Assembly (NCBI GenBank): GCA_026874595.1
Contig: CM049316.1
Coordinates: 63,285,176 to 63,349,175 of the forward strand
DNA length: 64,000 nt
Origin: Sipunculus nudus
Lineage: Eukaryota > Annelida > Sipuncula > Golfingiida > Sipunculidae
Direction: 5' to 3'
A model generated the notes under the pieces. It ran no database searches. It was not told the DNA's origin and worked only from the letters and a program-made list of their open reading frames with translations. Within the stretch, counting starts at the first letter, position 1. Every line of letters begins with the position of its first letter. The position numbers and the translations under genes were made by a program. Shown piece after piece: positions 1-9,545 of this stretch.

Positions 1-580
1 AAATACATAACCGCCGTAAGCCGTGAAACCGTTGCTACAAGAGCAAGGTCAAGGACTCTAAGCTCTACGTAAACAAAGAGCGCTATTGCATTCATGTGAA
101 CGTAAACCTACCCGGGTCGCTGACAAGCAAGATCAATTGAAGATCGCTAAACTCAGAAAGACTAGATCTATATGGTGCTAACCATACGCTAGATTCTACA
201 CAAAACAGTAACCAGAGATCTCTGAAGGAACTGGACTTTATTGTTTTTATACAAACCATGGACTCAGTAAATATCCTGTAATTTTAATGTGAAGAACGGT
301 CGTATTGACACATCAACGCACACACTCACATTTGTGTCTCTGTAAGTATTGTCTTGAATTATATTTGTGAATTTAACCTGATGTCTCATAGTTTCTATTG
401 ATCTGGGTGTATGATTGTCTGGTATTTTAATACACGTCCTTAAAAGAACCTGGAAATGTCACCTGTAATGACCGGGATCTAATTTCTTGATGAGTGAAAT
501 CAAGTGGCGAGCGTAAACCCATCGTATGGTTTTATAGGATATATCCGTTGTAAAGTTTTCACGTTAAGTTAGGGGTGACA
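1..580 (+). repeat. 5' LTR, 3' portion only
   Basis: Positions 1-580 correspond base for base to 6513-7092. The LTR end GGTGACA is at 574-580. About 558 bp of this LTR, including its U3 start, lie left of the window. Positions 505-514 carry TGGCGAGCGT, the same ten bases that open the candidate primer binding site just downstream. Confidence 0.93.
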
Positions 581-1311
581 TTGTATGGCGAGCGTGCCAG
601 GATATAATTAGCCTTAAAAAAAAAAAAAAAAAACTGGCTAATTACAGTAAGTTTCAGAAGTTTTGAACTGAGAAAACAGTACTGAAACCAGACATTCATA
701 TACTCAAACTAGAGTTGATCTGAATTAATAATTGGAAATGACACCAAACTGATGTTGTAGTGTATACTTGCACAATGAAATTACCCCACTGTTAGGAGTT
801 AATATTTATTCAGTGAGAATACTACCTGAAGCACAACATTGTTTCAAGATCGGCATATACCTTGTAGATTTGGCTAGAACACATGCATGTTTTGTGAGTA
901 ATGCTAGTTCAGTGATACCTGGACATCATTATTGGGTTGATATAAACCCAGATTAGAGTGAAAATTTTTGATGTTGTTAGATACGCCCTGGTATAATTTT
1001 TTCTACACTAGTTTGTGATTGGTCACGTGGTAGGGTCTCTTGACAGGTAAGTTTACCCCTCCCGATTGGCATGGTAATCATGGGTGCATGGTGTTTATTG
1101 ATATCTTGATATCCATCCGTCCATCCGTCTGACCCTTCGTCCGACCTTCCGTCCGTCCGTCCGTATAAGTAGATTTTGATGCGTAGAGCTACCGTAGTGT
1201 TATTGTACGGATACCGCCGGTTCGTTAGGTTGGCTTTAACAGTACGTATTTACGGATTTTTAAGAGCGGATATTACTAGATACTGGAATCTTACTAGGTT
1301 AGAGCGTTACC
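581..1311 (+). other. retrotransposon 5' leader (non-coding)
   Basis: Between LTR and gag there is no credible long ORF. Two structures stand out: an inverted repeat TAATTAGCC (605-613) / GGCTAATTA (636-644) whose loop is mostly a run of A, and a TCCG/CCGT-rich stretch at about 1111-1165. The leader ends in GTTACCATGG, a good start context for the ORF at 1312. Confidence 0.7.
586..602 (+). other. candidate primer binding site (minus-strand priming)
   Basis: Five bases after the LTR end the sequence TGGCGAGCGTGCCAGGA begins with TGG, the complement of a tRNA 3' CCA. The complementary tRNA end would read CCTGGCACGCTCGCCA. The G before CCA would be the discriminator base, typical of metazoan tRNA-Ser. 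The exact tRNA is not identified here. Confidence 0.5.
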
Positions 1312-4300
1312 ATGGAAACGTTAGAGTCACTTGTTAGATGCGGACAGGCCTTGGGGCTTAAGGACCAGGCTTTACAAGATTATGTTGAGGCTAGACGGCG
1401 TGCGGATGAGGAACGTGAGGAAAGAGCTAGGCAACGTGAAATAGAGAAGGAACAGCGGGAATTAGAGCGTGAGCAGCGGGAATTAGAGCGCGAGCGAGAG
1501 GCTAGAGCCCACGAATTAGAGGTTCTAAGGTTAAAGTCTGACTCTGGGGTTAAAGAAGAGAGAAGTAGGGATGTATTCCCGAAAATCCAGCTTCCACCTT
1601 TTGATGAGACTCACGATCAGCTAGATGCGTTTCTTGAGCGATTTGAACGATTAGCTGTATGTCAAGGCTATGATAGGGAGAATTGGGCGTTACACCTGAG
1701 TCCGTTACTGCGGGGTAAGGCGCTAGGGACTTACACACAGTTATCCGTTAGTGAGGCCATGGATTACGATAAGTTAAAGATAGCCTTGTTAAAGCGATAC
1801 CAAATGACCGAAGAGGGTTATCGACACAAGTTTCGGACTTGTAGGCCTGAGCGAGGCGAAACGCCGAGTCAGTTTGCGGTGAGACTGAGTGGATACCTAG
1901 ACCATTGGATAGGGATGGCAGGGGTCGGAGGTGACTACGACGGGGTAGTTAACCTGTTGATGTGTGAGCAGTTCGTAAACTGCTGTAGTAGGGATCTCTC
2001 TATGTTTTTGAAAGAGAGACGGTGTCGTGACTTTGATAGTATGGTAGACTTAGCCGAGAGTTATACGGAGGCTCACGGTGTACACAGCCTTACAGCAGGT
2101 CCTCGTTATGGCAATAATGTGCCGCGTCCAGCGCAACCGGTATCTCAGCCTAGAGAGAAGCGAGAGGTTGAGCGCAGTCCGGGCGGTCAGACATTTAAGC
2201 CATCAGGAGGCATCAGATGTTATTTATGTAATGAACTGGGACATAAGGCGCGGGAATGTAAGACTAGTGCCCGGTCGAGGTCTAGGTCTTCCCCTCAAGT
2301 AGGGCGTGCTGCTGGCGATCAGCAGAGGTATAAGACTAATTTTAGCCCCCCGTATAACCCAAAACAGAAACCGGAGACTATGTCAATGGCAGTAGTCGAG
2401 GCGGAAACGGAGACAGTCGGTGCGGTGAAACCGGAAGTAGAGAGTCCGAGTCAGTCGTTAGGATTTGCTGCCCAGACAGAAGGCGGAATCTCGTTACCTG
2501 TGTGTGAAGGGCTGGTGAATGGTAAGTCAGCGAGGGTGCTGTGGGATTCTGGATGTTCCTCGGCAGGAATACGTGAGTCGTACGTGGAGCCGAATCAGTT
2601 CACCGGACACCAGGTCGAGTGTAGTTTGTTCGACGGGTCTGTAAGACAATTTCCTACGGCTAGGATTAATGTGGACTGTGCGTACTTTGTCGGTACTATC
2701 GAGGCAATGGTGGTCGGGGATGCTGTATGTGATTTAGCGCTAGGTAACGTAGCGGGAGCGCGTGATCCGTATGATCTGGACCCGACGTGGAAGTCTGAGC
2801 GGTCCTCAGGCATAGTGTGTGACGGTGTAGAGTCACAAAAGGAGGTGTCGTCCGCGGTGGAGACACGGAGCGCTGCACGAGAGAAACAGATACCGACGCG
2901 TAGCTTGAATGTTGCAAGCCCAGTTGCCGATGTGAGTCCGGCCGAATTTTTGAAGGCGCAGGAGGAGGATGGGTCTTTAGCGCCGTATTGGAGGCTAGCT
3001 AGAGAGGCTAGAAATGATAGTCCATTTAGAATTGAGGACGGATATTTAGTTCGGGTTGTGAGTGATAAACGGGGAGATCAAGATGGATCTCGAGTGGTGG
3101 TACCTCAGACGTTACGGTACGACGTAATGAGGATGGGCCACGAAGCGGTTATGGCGGGCCATCAGGGCATAGACAAAACGCACAACCGCGTGAGAACTCA
3201 GTTTTTCTGGAAAGGGATGTATAATGACATTGCTGAGTTTTGCAAGTCCTGTCCCATTTGCCAGAAAACCATACCAAAAGGCAAGGTGCCTGGAGCTACG
3301 TTAGGCCAGATGCCACTAATTGATGAGCCCTGGCGTAGAATTTCGATGGATCTGGTTGGGTCGATCCATCCAGCGTCTGAGAGAGGTCACAGGTATATTC
3401 TGACCGTTATGGATTATGCCACTAGATATCCGGAGGCTGTTGCTTTAAAGAACATAGATACTGTCTCTGTGGCTGATGCGCTAGTTGGTATTTATGCGCG
3501 GTTAGGAGTGCCGTCAGAGGTGCTTACTGACATGGGAACACAATTTATGTCAGACCTCATGCGAGAAGTTAGCCGTGTTTTGTCTGTAAGACAGCTCACC
3601 ACTACTCCTTACCATCCTATGTGCAACGGAATGGTGGAGAGATTCAATGGAACGTTAAAGTTAATGTTGAAACGGATGTGCGAGGAAAGACCGCGAGATT
3701 GGGATCGGTACCTCAGCGCCGTGCTTTTTGCGTACCGAGAAGCGCCACATGAGAGCACAGGGTTCTCACCCTTTGAGTTGCTCTATGGTAGGATCGTTAG
3801 AGGACCGATGCGGATTCTAAGGGATCTGTGGACCAAGCGAGATACTAGCGTCGAGACTAAAACCACGTACCAATACGTCCTGGACCTACAAGACAAACTA
3901 AGCGACACATGCGCGTTAGCTAGAGAGGCGTTGAACAAATCAGCGAACAGACACAGACTGTTATATGATAGAGGTAAATGCATGCGCAGGTTTGAGGCTG
4001 GAGACGAAGTTTTGTTGTTACTCCCGACGGAGCGAAACAAATTAATGGTACAGTGGAAAGGCCCCTATACTATTGTAAACAGGGTTGGGGACTTAGACTA
4101 TCGGATTAAGATTGGCGTTAAGGTTAAAACCTTCCACGTGAATATGCTGAAACGGTACCATGCTAGAAACGAGCCCCAGCATATTCTGGCAGCGGTAGCC
4201 AAGGGCGCACCTGATTCTATACATGATCCTGACGGTGTAGACGGGGAAACAGAGCCTCCCGTGTTCGGAGAGTTAAACCCAGAAGGGATTGATGAGGATG

Positions 4301-5745
4301 CCCACATGTTGTTACCGTCGTATGCGCGCCGCCAGACTGAGCGAGATGTTCAGGTAAATGCTGACCTAGGCAAGTGTCAGCGCCGTGAAATACTCAGTCT
4401 GCTTAGGCAATATGGGGATGTATTCACAGATGTACCCAAGCTTACCAATGTTGTAGAATGTAGCATTAAACTCTCATCTGATGTACCTGTAAAAACTAGG
4501 CCCTATAGGGTGCCTTTTGAACTGCGAGAGACAATGCGAACAGAAATCCAGGAAATGTTAAACTTAGGCATTATTGAACAGTCAGATTCTAGCTATGCGT
4601 CCCCCTGTATCCTGCTTAGGAAACCTGACGGTAAGACTAGATTCGTGATAGACTACCGAAAGCTGAACCAATCAGTCGTGTTCGATCCTGAACCCATGCC
4701 GGATCCAGAAACACTTTTTGTCGAAGTCGCTAAAGGCCAGTATTTTACAAAGCTTGACCTGACGAAAGGTTACTGGCAGATCCCTGTTTCTGAGGAATCC
4801 AGGGATAAGACGGCCTTTGTTACACCCGATTGCCATTACCAATTTAGGGTTATGCCATTCGGCCTGGTAACTGCCGGAGCGGTTTTCACCCGCATGATGC
4901 GGAAAATGTTCAGCGACATGCCAAATGTAGTATGTTATGTAGATGACGTGTTAATACACGCAGAGACTTGGGACGAGCACTTAAGAACTCTTAGAGAAGT
5001 GCTAGTTAGACTAGAATGTGCAAACTTAGCAGCTAAACCAGCTAAAACCTTCATAGGCTACCAGAGTCTAGAGTTTTTGGGACACCTTGTAGGCACGGGC
5101 AACTTGGCCACTAATCCAGTTTTGCTCAAGAGTATACAAAGCACTGATAGACCTAAGACAAAGAAGGCTTTGCGAGCATTCCTAGGTCTTACAGGGTACT
5201 ATCGAAAATTCGTGCCAAACTATGCGGAAATAGCGGTGCCCTTGACTGATCTAACGCGTAAAGGTCAACCTAACAAACTAGACTGGAAACCCGTACACGA
5301 GAACGCGTACTGTTCTCTAAAGGCTAAACTGTCAGACCCTCCCATACTGAAGCTACCTGATTTCAGTAAACGGTTTTATTTGAAATGTGATGCATCTGAT
5401 GTGGGTATTGGCTGTATCCTGATGCAAAGACACGAGGGGATCATGCACCCAGTAGCTTATGCCAGTCGTAAACTATTGCCCAGGGAGAGAAATTACTCCA
5501 CCATCGAGAAAGAGTCATTAGCAATTGTATGGTCTGTACAGAAATTTGAGATGTACCTGGCTTGTAGACCGTTCACCATTCAGACCGACCACAAACCATT
5601 AAAGTGTATTAGCAAATCAAAATGTGCTAATAAGAGAGTAATGAGATGGGCACTGGTTCTACAAGAGTTTAGATTTGATATTGAAGCAGTGTCAGGTAAA
5701 CTAAACCATGGACCTGATTTTCTTAGCAGACTGCCTGAGTGTTAG
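1312..5745 (+). CDS. Gag-Pol polyprotein, order gag-PR-IN-RT-RH
   Basis: One uninterrupted 1477-codon frame with no gag/pol frameshift or stop. Residues 20-65 form a charged coiled coil with a repeated EQRELER motif. About 150-255 is a capsid region that looks like the SCAN domain, which is known to derive from Gmr1-like capsids. A CCHC zinc knuckle uses C303, C306, H311 and C316. The aspartic protease has D412-S413-G414. The integrase has the H610, H617, C647, C650 zinc site, a D680, D740, E776 triad (35 residues between the last two) and a GPY motif at 917-919. RT follows: D1149 in FTKLDLTKGYWQIP, and YVDD at 1209-1212. RNase H has D1360, E1399 and D1426. All visible catalytic residues are present, so it is probably functional. 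The integrase lying before the RT is unusual for Ty3/gypsy. The start at 1312 is chosen for the coiled-coil N-terminus and the ACCATGG context. Confidence 0.95.
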   Translation: METLESLVRCGQALGLKDQALQDYVEARRRADEEREERARQREIEKEQRELEREQRELEREREARAHELEVLRLKSDSGVKEERSRDVFPKIQLPPFDETHDQLDAFLERFERLAVCQGYDRENWALHLSPLLRGKALGTYTQLSVSEAMDYDKLKIALLKRYQMTEEGYRHKFRTCRPERGETPSQFAVRLSGYLDHWIGMAGVGGDYDGVVNLLMCEQFVNCCSRDLSMFLKERRCRDFDSMVDLAESYTEAHGVHSLTAGPRYGNNVPRPAQPVSQPREKREVERSPGGQTFKPSGGIRCYLCNELGHKARECKTSARSRSRSSPQVGRAAGDQQRYKTNFSPPYNPKQKPETMSMAVVEAETETVGAVKPEVESPSQSLGFAAQTEGGISLPVCEGLVNGKSARVLWDSGCSSAGIRESYVEPNQFTGHQVECSLFDGSVRQFPTARINVDCAYFVGTIEAMVVGDAVCDLALGNVAGARDPYDLDPTWKSERSSGIVCDGVESQKEVSSAVETRSAAREKQIPTRSLNVASPVADVSPAEFLKAQEEDGSLAPYWRLAREARNDSPFRIEDGYLVRVVSDKRGDQDGSRVVVPQTLRYDVMRMGHEAVMAGHQGIDKTHNRVRTQFFWKGMYNDIAEFCKSCPICQKTIPKGKVPGATLGQMPLIDEPWRRISMDLVGSIHPASERGHRYILTVMDYATRYPEAVALKNIDTVSVADALVGIYARLGVPSEVLTDMGTQFMSDLMREVSRVLSVRQLTTTPYHPMCNGMVERFNGTLKLMLKRMCEERPRDWDRYLSAVLFAYREAPHESTGFSPFELLYGRIVRGPMRILRDLWTKRDTSVETKTTYQYVLDLQDKLSDTCALAREALNKSANRHRLLYDRGKCMRRFEAGDEVLLLLPTERNKLMVQWKGPYTIVNRVGDLDYRIKIGVKVKTFHVNMLKRYHARNEPQHILAAVAKGAPDSIHDPDGVDGETEPPVFGELNPEGIDEDAHMLLPSYARRQTERDVQVNADLGKCQRREILSLLRQYGDVFTDVPKLTNVVECSIKLSSDVPVKTRPYRVPFELRETMRTEIQEMLNLGIIEQSDSSYASPCILLRKPDGKTRFVIDYRKLNQSVVFDPEPMPDPETLFVEVAKGQYFTKLDLTKGYWQIPVSEESRDKTAFVTPDCHYQFRVMPFGLVTAGAVFTRMMRKMFSDMPNVVCYVDDVLIHAETWDEHLRTLREVLVRLECANLAAKPAKTFIGYQSLEFLGHLVGTGNLATNPVLLKSIQSTDRPKTKKALRAFLGLTGYYRKFVPNYAEIAVPLTDLTRKGQPNKLDWKPVHENAYCSLKAKLSDPPILKLPDFSKRFYLKCDASDVGIGCILMQRHEGIMHPVAYASRKLLPRERNYSTIEKESLAIVWSVQKFEMYLACRPFTIQTDHKPLKCISKSKCANKRVMRWALVLQEFRFDIEAVSGKLNHGPDFLSRLPEC

Positions 5746-5939
5746 GATGTAATGAGCTTAATGTCTAGCCAGGTAAGTCTAAACATGTACAGGATTTTGC
5801 CCTGTGTCATAGACCGTGGGCATGTACTAATGACAACTTGTTACATGACTTTTATGTATTGCTATATGTAAATATGTTTAGCTGGACCCTGTGAGATAGA
5901 ACGATACGATGTATCGAGAAAATACCGTGTATTTTCTTT

Positions 5940-5954
5940 AAAAGGAGGGGGTGG
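5940..5954 (+). other. polypurine tract
   Basis: AAAAGGAGGGGGTGG lies directly before the 3' LTR start TGTCACC. It is purine apart from one T and is the expected plus-strand primer site. Confidence 0.85.
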
Positions 5955-6071
5955 TGTCACCAGACAATAGGTGACAATATGTACGGTGTTTTGTATCATA
6001 GTTTAACGAAGTCTGTTCTCTATTGATATTGACGTGAAGCGTCATCCTAAAGCGTTGACAGGTCTTGATTG

Positions 6072-6083
6072 TATATATATATT
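6072..6083 (+). promoter_or_regulatory. TATA-like run in LTR U3
   Basis: A TATATATATAT stretch about 115 bp into the LTR. It could be a core promoter TATA box, but AT runs are common here and the transcription start is not visible. Confidence 0.3.
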
Positions 6084-6280
6084 GTGTATTCTTGTATGAA
6101 ATCCCATCGGCTATCAGCTGATTTATCCGTGTCACGCATCGTGTGTATTAATACATTTAGTATGTGGGTCGCCATGGTGACGCTAACAGTCAAACTAGGT
6201 CACATATATCCTTATATGGGACACTTGAGAAATAAGCCAATCAGAGAACCGGATTGCCGTACACAGTGAACAGGCGATTG

Positions 6281-6288
6281 TGACGTCA
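6281..6288 (+). promoter_or_regulatory. CRE (CREB/ATF) site in LTR
   Basis: The perfect palindrome TGACGTCA, the consensus cAMP-response element, occurs once in the LTR. The location fits an enhancer or promoter element in U3, but binding is inferred from the motif only. Confidence 0.45.
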
Positions 6289-7092
6289 GACTTCAAGAAG
6301 AGACGCTGATCGTTGGTTCAGTTGGGTCTTGAAGCTTGAGGTGGCAGCACGCACGCACGGGAGTAGGAACATTGAAACGCCAGGAACGGCATAGAAGCAA
6401 GCTTCTACAAGGACCCAGCTCATGAGAACTCAGCCGTGCTGCCGACAGAGCTTCGTATTGGCGATAAAGTGAAAGAGCGCTCGCCACCTGCCGGCCTAGT
6501 TCAGCTTGACCTAAATACATAACCGCCGTAAGCCGTGAAACCGTTGCTACAAGAGCAAGGTCAAGGACTCTAAGCTCTACGTAAACAAAGAGCGCTATTG
6601 CATTCATGTGAACGTAAACCTACCCGGGTCGCTGACAAGCAAGATCAATTGAAGATCGCTAAACTCAGAAAGACTAGATCTATATGGTGCTAACCATACG
6701 CTAGATTCTACACAAAACAGTAACCAGAGATCTCTGAAGGAACTGGACTTTATTGTTTTTATACAAACCATGGACTCAGTAAATATCCTGTAATTTTAAT
6801 GTGAAGAACGGTCGTATTGACACATCAACGCACACACTCACATTTGTGTCTCTGTAAGTATTGTCTTGAATTATATTTGTGAATTTAACCTGATGTCTCA
6901 TAGTTTCTATTGATCTGGGTGTATGATTGTCTGGTATTTTAATACACGTCCTTAAAAGAACCTGGAAATGTCACCTGTAATGACCGGGATCTAATTTCTT
7001 GATGAGTGAAATCAAGTGGCGAGCGTAAACCCATCGTATGGTTTTATAGGATATATCCGTTGTAAAGTTTTCACGTTAAGTTAGGGGTGACA

Positions 7093-8034
7093 CTCGGGAA
7101 CCGTTTGACGGATCAGGAAAATTTTTTTGCACAAATGTAGCCCTTGGAGAGCTTTATAACATACACAAAAAATGGTGGCGCCACCTGCAACCATGTTTGC
7201 ACAGTGTCCATCTGTTCATCTGCCTTGGGTTAAAATCACATCTCTGCAGTGATTTGACTAATTCACCTGAAATTTGGCATGCGTATACATCCTGGATAGC
7301 TTTTCTGATTTTATGATAGGTGGCGCCACCTACATTCACGTTTATGCTGCAGACATCCAAACTCATATCTCGGGAACCGTTTGACCGATTGGGCCAAAAT
7401 TTTGCATGTGTATAGATCTCACATAGCTCTTTATCATACGCAAATCTGGTGGCGCCGGCTGCAGCAATTTTTGCACAGCTCCCGTCTGTTTGTCTGCCAT
7501 GGGATAAAATCACTCATATCTTGGCAGTGGTTTGACATATCTGCCTAAAATTTTGCAGGTTTATACATCCCCGACAGCTCTCTTGATTTTATGACAGGTG
7601 GCGCCACCTGCATTCTAGTTTATGCAGCAGACATCCAAGCTCATATCTTGGGAACCGTTTGACCGATTTGGCCAAAATTTTGCATGTGTATAGATCTCAT
7701 ACAGCTCTTTGTCATACGCAAAACTGGTGGCGCCATCTGCAATCATTTTTGCACAGCGTCCATCTGTTTGTCTGCCATGGGCTAGAATCACTCATAAACA
7801 TATAGTGGTTTGACTTATCTGCCTCAAATTTTGCATATGTATACAACTTGGACGGCTTTCTGGATTTTGTGGTAGGTGGCGCAACCTACATCCACCATTT
7901 GGCTGCAGACATCCATGCTAACATGCAACACATCACTCTTTTTCCCCTTGCCCCTCAATCCATGCCTCACTTCACCCGTTCCACTCTGATTTAGGCGGAT
8001 ACACGTAGTCGCTTGTCGACTACCCGTATTCTAG
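7093..8034 (+). mobile_element. Helitron-like tandem-repeat element, 3' part (copy 1)
   Basis: The stretch consists of homologous half-units alternating about 129 and 145-149 bp, making a dimer of about 278 bp. Each half-unit holds a GGTGGCGCCACC palindrome or a variant (7174, 7319, 7448, 7597, 7726, 7875). After the tandem part comes a unique tail with the hairpin GTAGTCG-CTTGT-CGACTAC, then seven bases, then CTAG (8031-8034) followed by T. A short hairpin before a CTRR end is the Helitron 3' signature. The 5' part was displaced by the LTR element and lies off the window. No rolling-circle transposase is visible, so it is non-autonomous. Confidence 0.6.
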
Positions 8035-9138
8035 TTATTTATTACATTTGTGTAATAAATGTTTTAGAAGTGCGACTTCCATTCCTTCATGTGAATGCAA
8101 TATGGATTTATAATTTAAACTTTCATATTATAAGATTTATATTTAAGATATCGTCTAGCAAACTTAAACACATATAAAATGAAAAGGAATATGTTATAGT
8201 TGAGCAGTTTTTGAGATATGTGGAGTAGGGATAAATGAAATCATGACAGTTCTTAAACATTATTCTTAAACGCATTTGGTCCAAAGAGTCACAAATTCCC
8301 CATATTTTGCAAGATTATTGAACTCATGCTTCACTAGTACTTGATAGTTTTATAATAATTAACCTTCTTATTAAATTTAAACACTGTGAATGTAGTATTT
8401 TATTTCCGTTTTTAGACATTATAAAATTATATTCTTAACAATTAAGTAAAAGAAATGAAAATGTTGATTCAAGACTGAAGTACTCTAGTCTTGACTTGGA
8501 CTCGATGGTCCTGGACCCTGACTATGTTCGGACTTGGAGATTGAGACTCTGGTGGAAAACCGTCTATCTCGTCTCCGATAGAAATAAATATTTTCACTGA
8601 AGGCCTGACGATAGGATTGGAAACACACCACAAAGACTTAAATGTATACAAATGATTGGCAGAATATTAAAAACAATTAAATTGACCCACATTGAATTCC
8701 CTCCTGAATTTCCAAATAGGACAGTTCTCTTCACGTAAAAAAACAATTGACAACAAAAAGTTACAAGAAAAAAAAACTATCGATTTCATCTCATATTTTT
8801 TTTTAATGAATATGTTATTGGACTCGGACTTTGACTCGATCTCAAAAAGACAGACTCAAAGAAGCTGGACCGTAAAGACTCTGACTTAGACTCGACTACA
8901 TATATCTCTCTCTCGCCCTGTGGTCTTTAACTTTCCTGAGACATTTCAGTCATGTCAATTACACTTTGGCAACAGTTTATAAAACTTATCCAATTAAACT
9001 CGAAAGCACTATGCTGCAAAAACTAACTTGTTGGCCCACAATGTCAGTAATGTGTTATAATAAAATGCAGTGCCGATGAGGGTCTTTGTCATAATAAACG
9101 ATGAACTTTCAAGCTTGCCTTCTGTATCGTCTACAGTA
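8035..9138. other. intergenic, no gene recognised
   Basis: AT-rich. 8460-8890 has many GACTCGGAC/TTGACTCGA-type words at both ends and may be a degraded TIR element, but I cannot define its borders. No exon-like stretch was seen. Confidence 0.5.
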
Positions 9139-9545
9139 GACCCTGTTGCAGCTCTGCAATAGACCTATATACAGAGCCACAGGTCTCTGCCTTCATTTAT
9201 CTAGCGGCCGGAGCGCATAAAACGGTCTACGCAGTACTTGTTCCGAGTACGTCTGACCCTGTATGTTGGGTAAATGTCCTATAGTGAGCCGGCGTGATTG
9301 TGCATGTGTTACATCATCACTGCTTACCTCCTGGCCCATCCAGCTAAAAATGTAAAACATGCACCTAGCAGGCTGAAACAATCGCGTGCGTAACCAGTGG
9401 TCCCGACAATAAGACAGGCACCCACACACAAGGTCTGAAGTACTCAGAACAAGTGCTGCGCAGACAGTGGTATGCGCTCCGTCCGCGAGAAAAATGCAGA
9501 CCGAGACCTGTGGCTCTGTAAATACTACAGAACCACAACTTGGTC
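9139..9545. mobile_element. TIR MITE, GACCCAGTTG family (copy 1)
   Basis: The ends are about 65-bp imperfect inverted repeats: GACCCTGTTGCAGCTCTG on the left, and the complement of it ending in CAACTTGGTC on the right. Both inner TIR borders carry the ATTTATCTAGCGG-type word, degraded on the right. TA flanks both ends (9137-9138 and 9546-9547). The interior has no coding capacity. A better-preserved relative lies at 40682-41540. Confidence 0.7.

Larger units (their letters stand above)
1..7092 (+). mobile_element. Gmr1-like Ty3/gypsy LTR retrotransposon (5' LTR truncated by window edge)
   Basis: The order is partial 5' LTR (1-580), primer-binding-site candidate (586-602), 730-bp leader, one gag-pol ORF (1312-5745), polypurine tract (5940-5954) and full 3' LTR (5955-7092). 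The LTR starts TGTCACC and ends GGTGACA, a 7-bp inverted repeat with TG...CA ends. Read against each other with a constant offset of 6512, the two LTRs show no difference over 580 bp. Pol order is PR-IN-RT-RH, which in the Ty3/gypsy superfamily is the hallmark of the Gmr1-like group. No envelope-like ORF follows pol. The right flank starts CTCGG and continues as a repeat whose intact copies read ATATCTCGGGAACC, so the element landed inside that repeat; the matching left target duplication lies outside the window. An intact ORF plus identical LTRs suggest a recently active element. Confidence 0.95.
5955..7092 (+). repeat. 3' LTR, complete (1138 bp)
   Basis: Begins TGTCACC after the polypurine tract and ends GGTGACA before the CTCGG flank. 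Its last 580 bp match the visible 5' LTR without a difference. It is long for an LTR. It contains a full CRE palindrome at 6281-6288 and a TATA-like run near 6072. Confidence 0.95.

Noticed and set aside
2078-2302. Open frames overlapping gag-pol on both strands
   Set aside because: Shadows of the long gag-pol frame; no motifs of their own.
5746-5954. Envelope gene after pol
   Set aside because: Only about 200 bp before the 3' LTR and no open frame.
7093-8034. CRISPR-like array
   Set aside because: Eukaryotic context, units over 120 bp with diverged repeats and no unique spacers.
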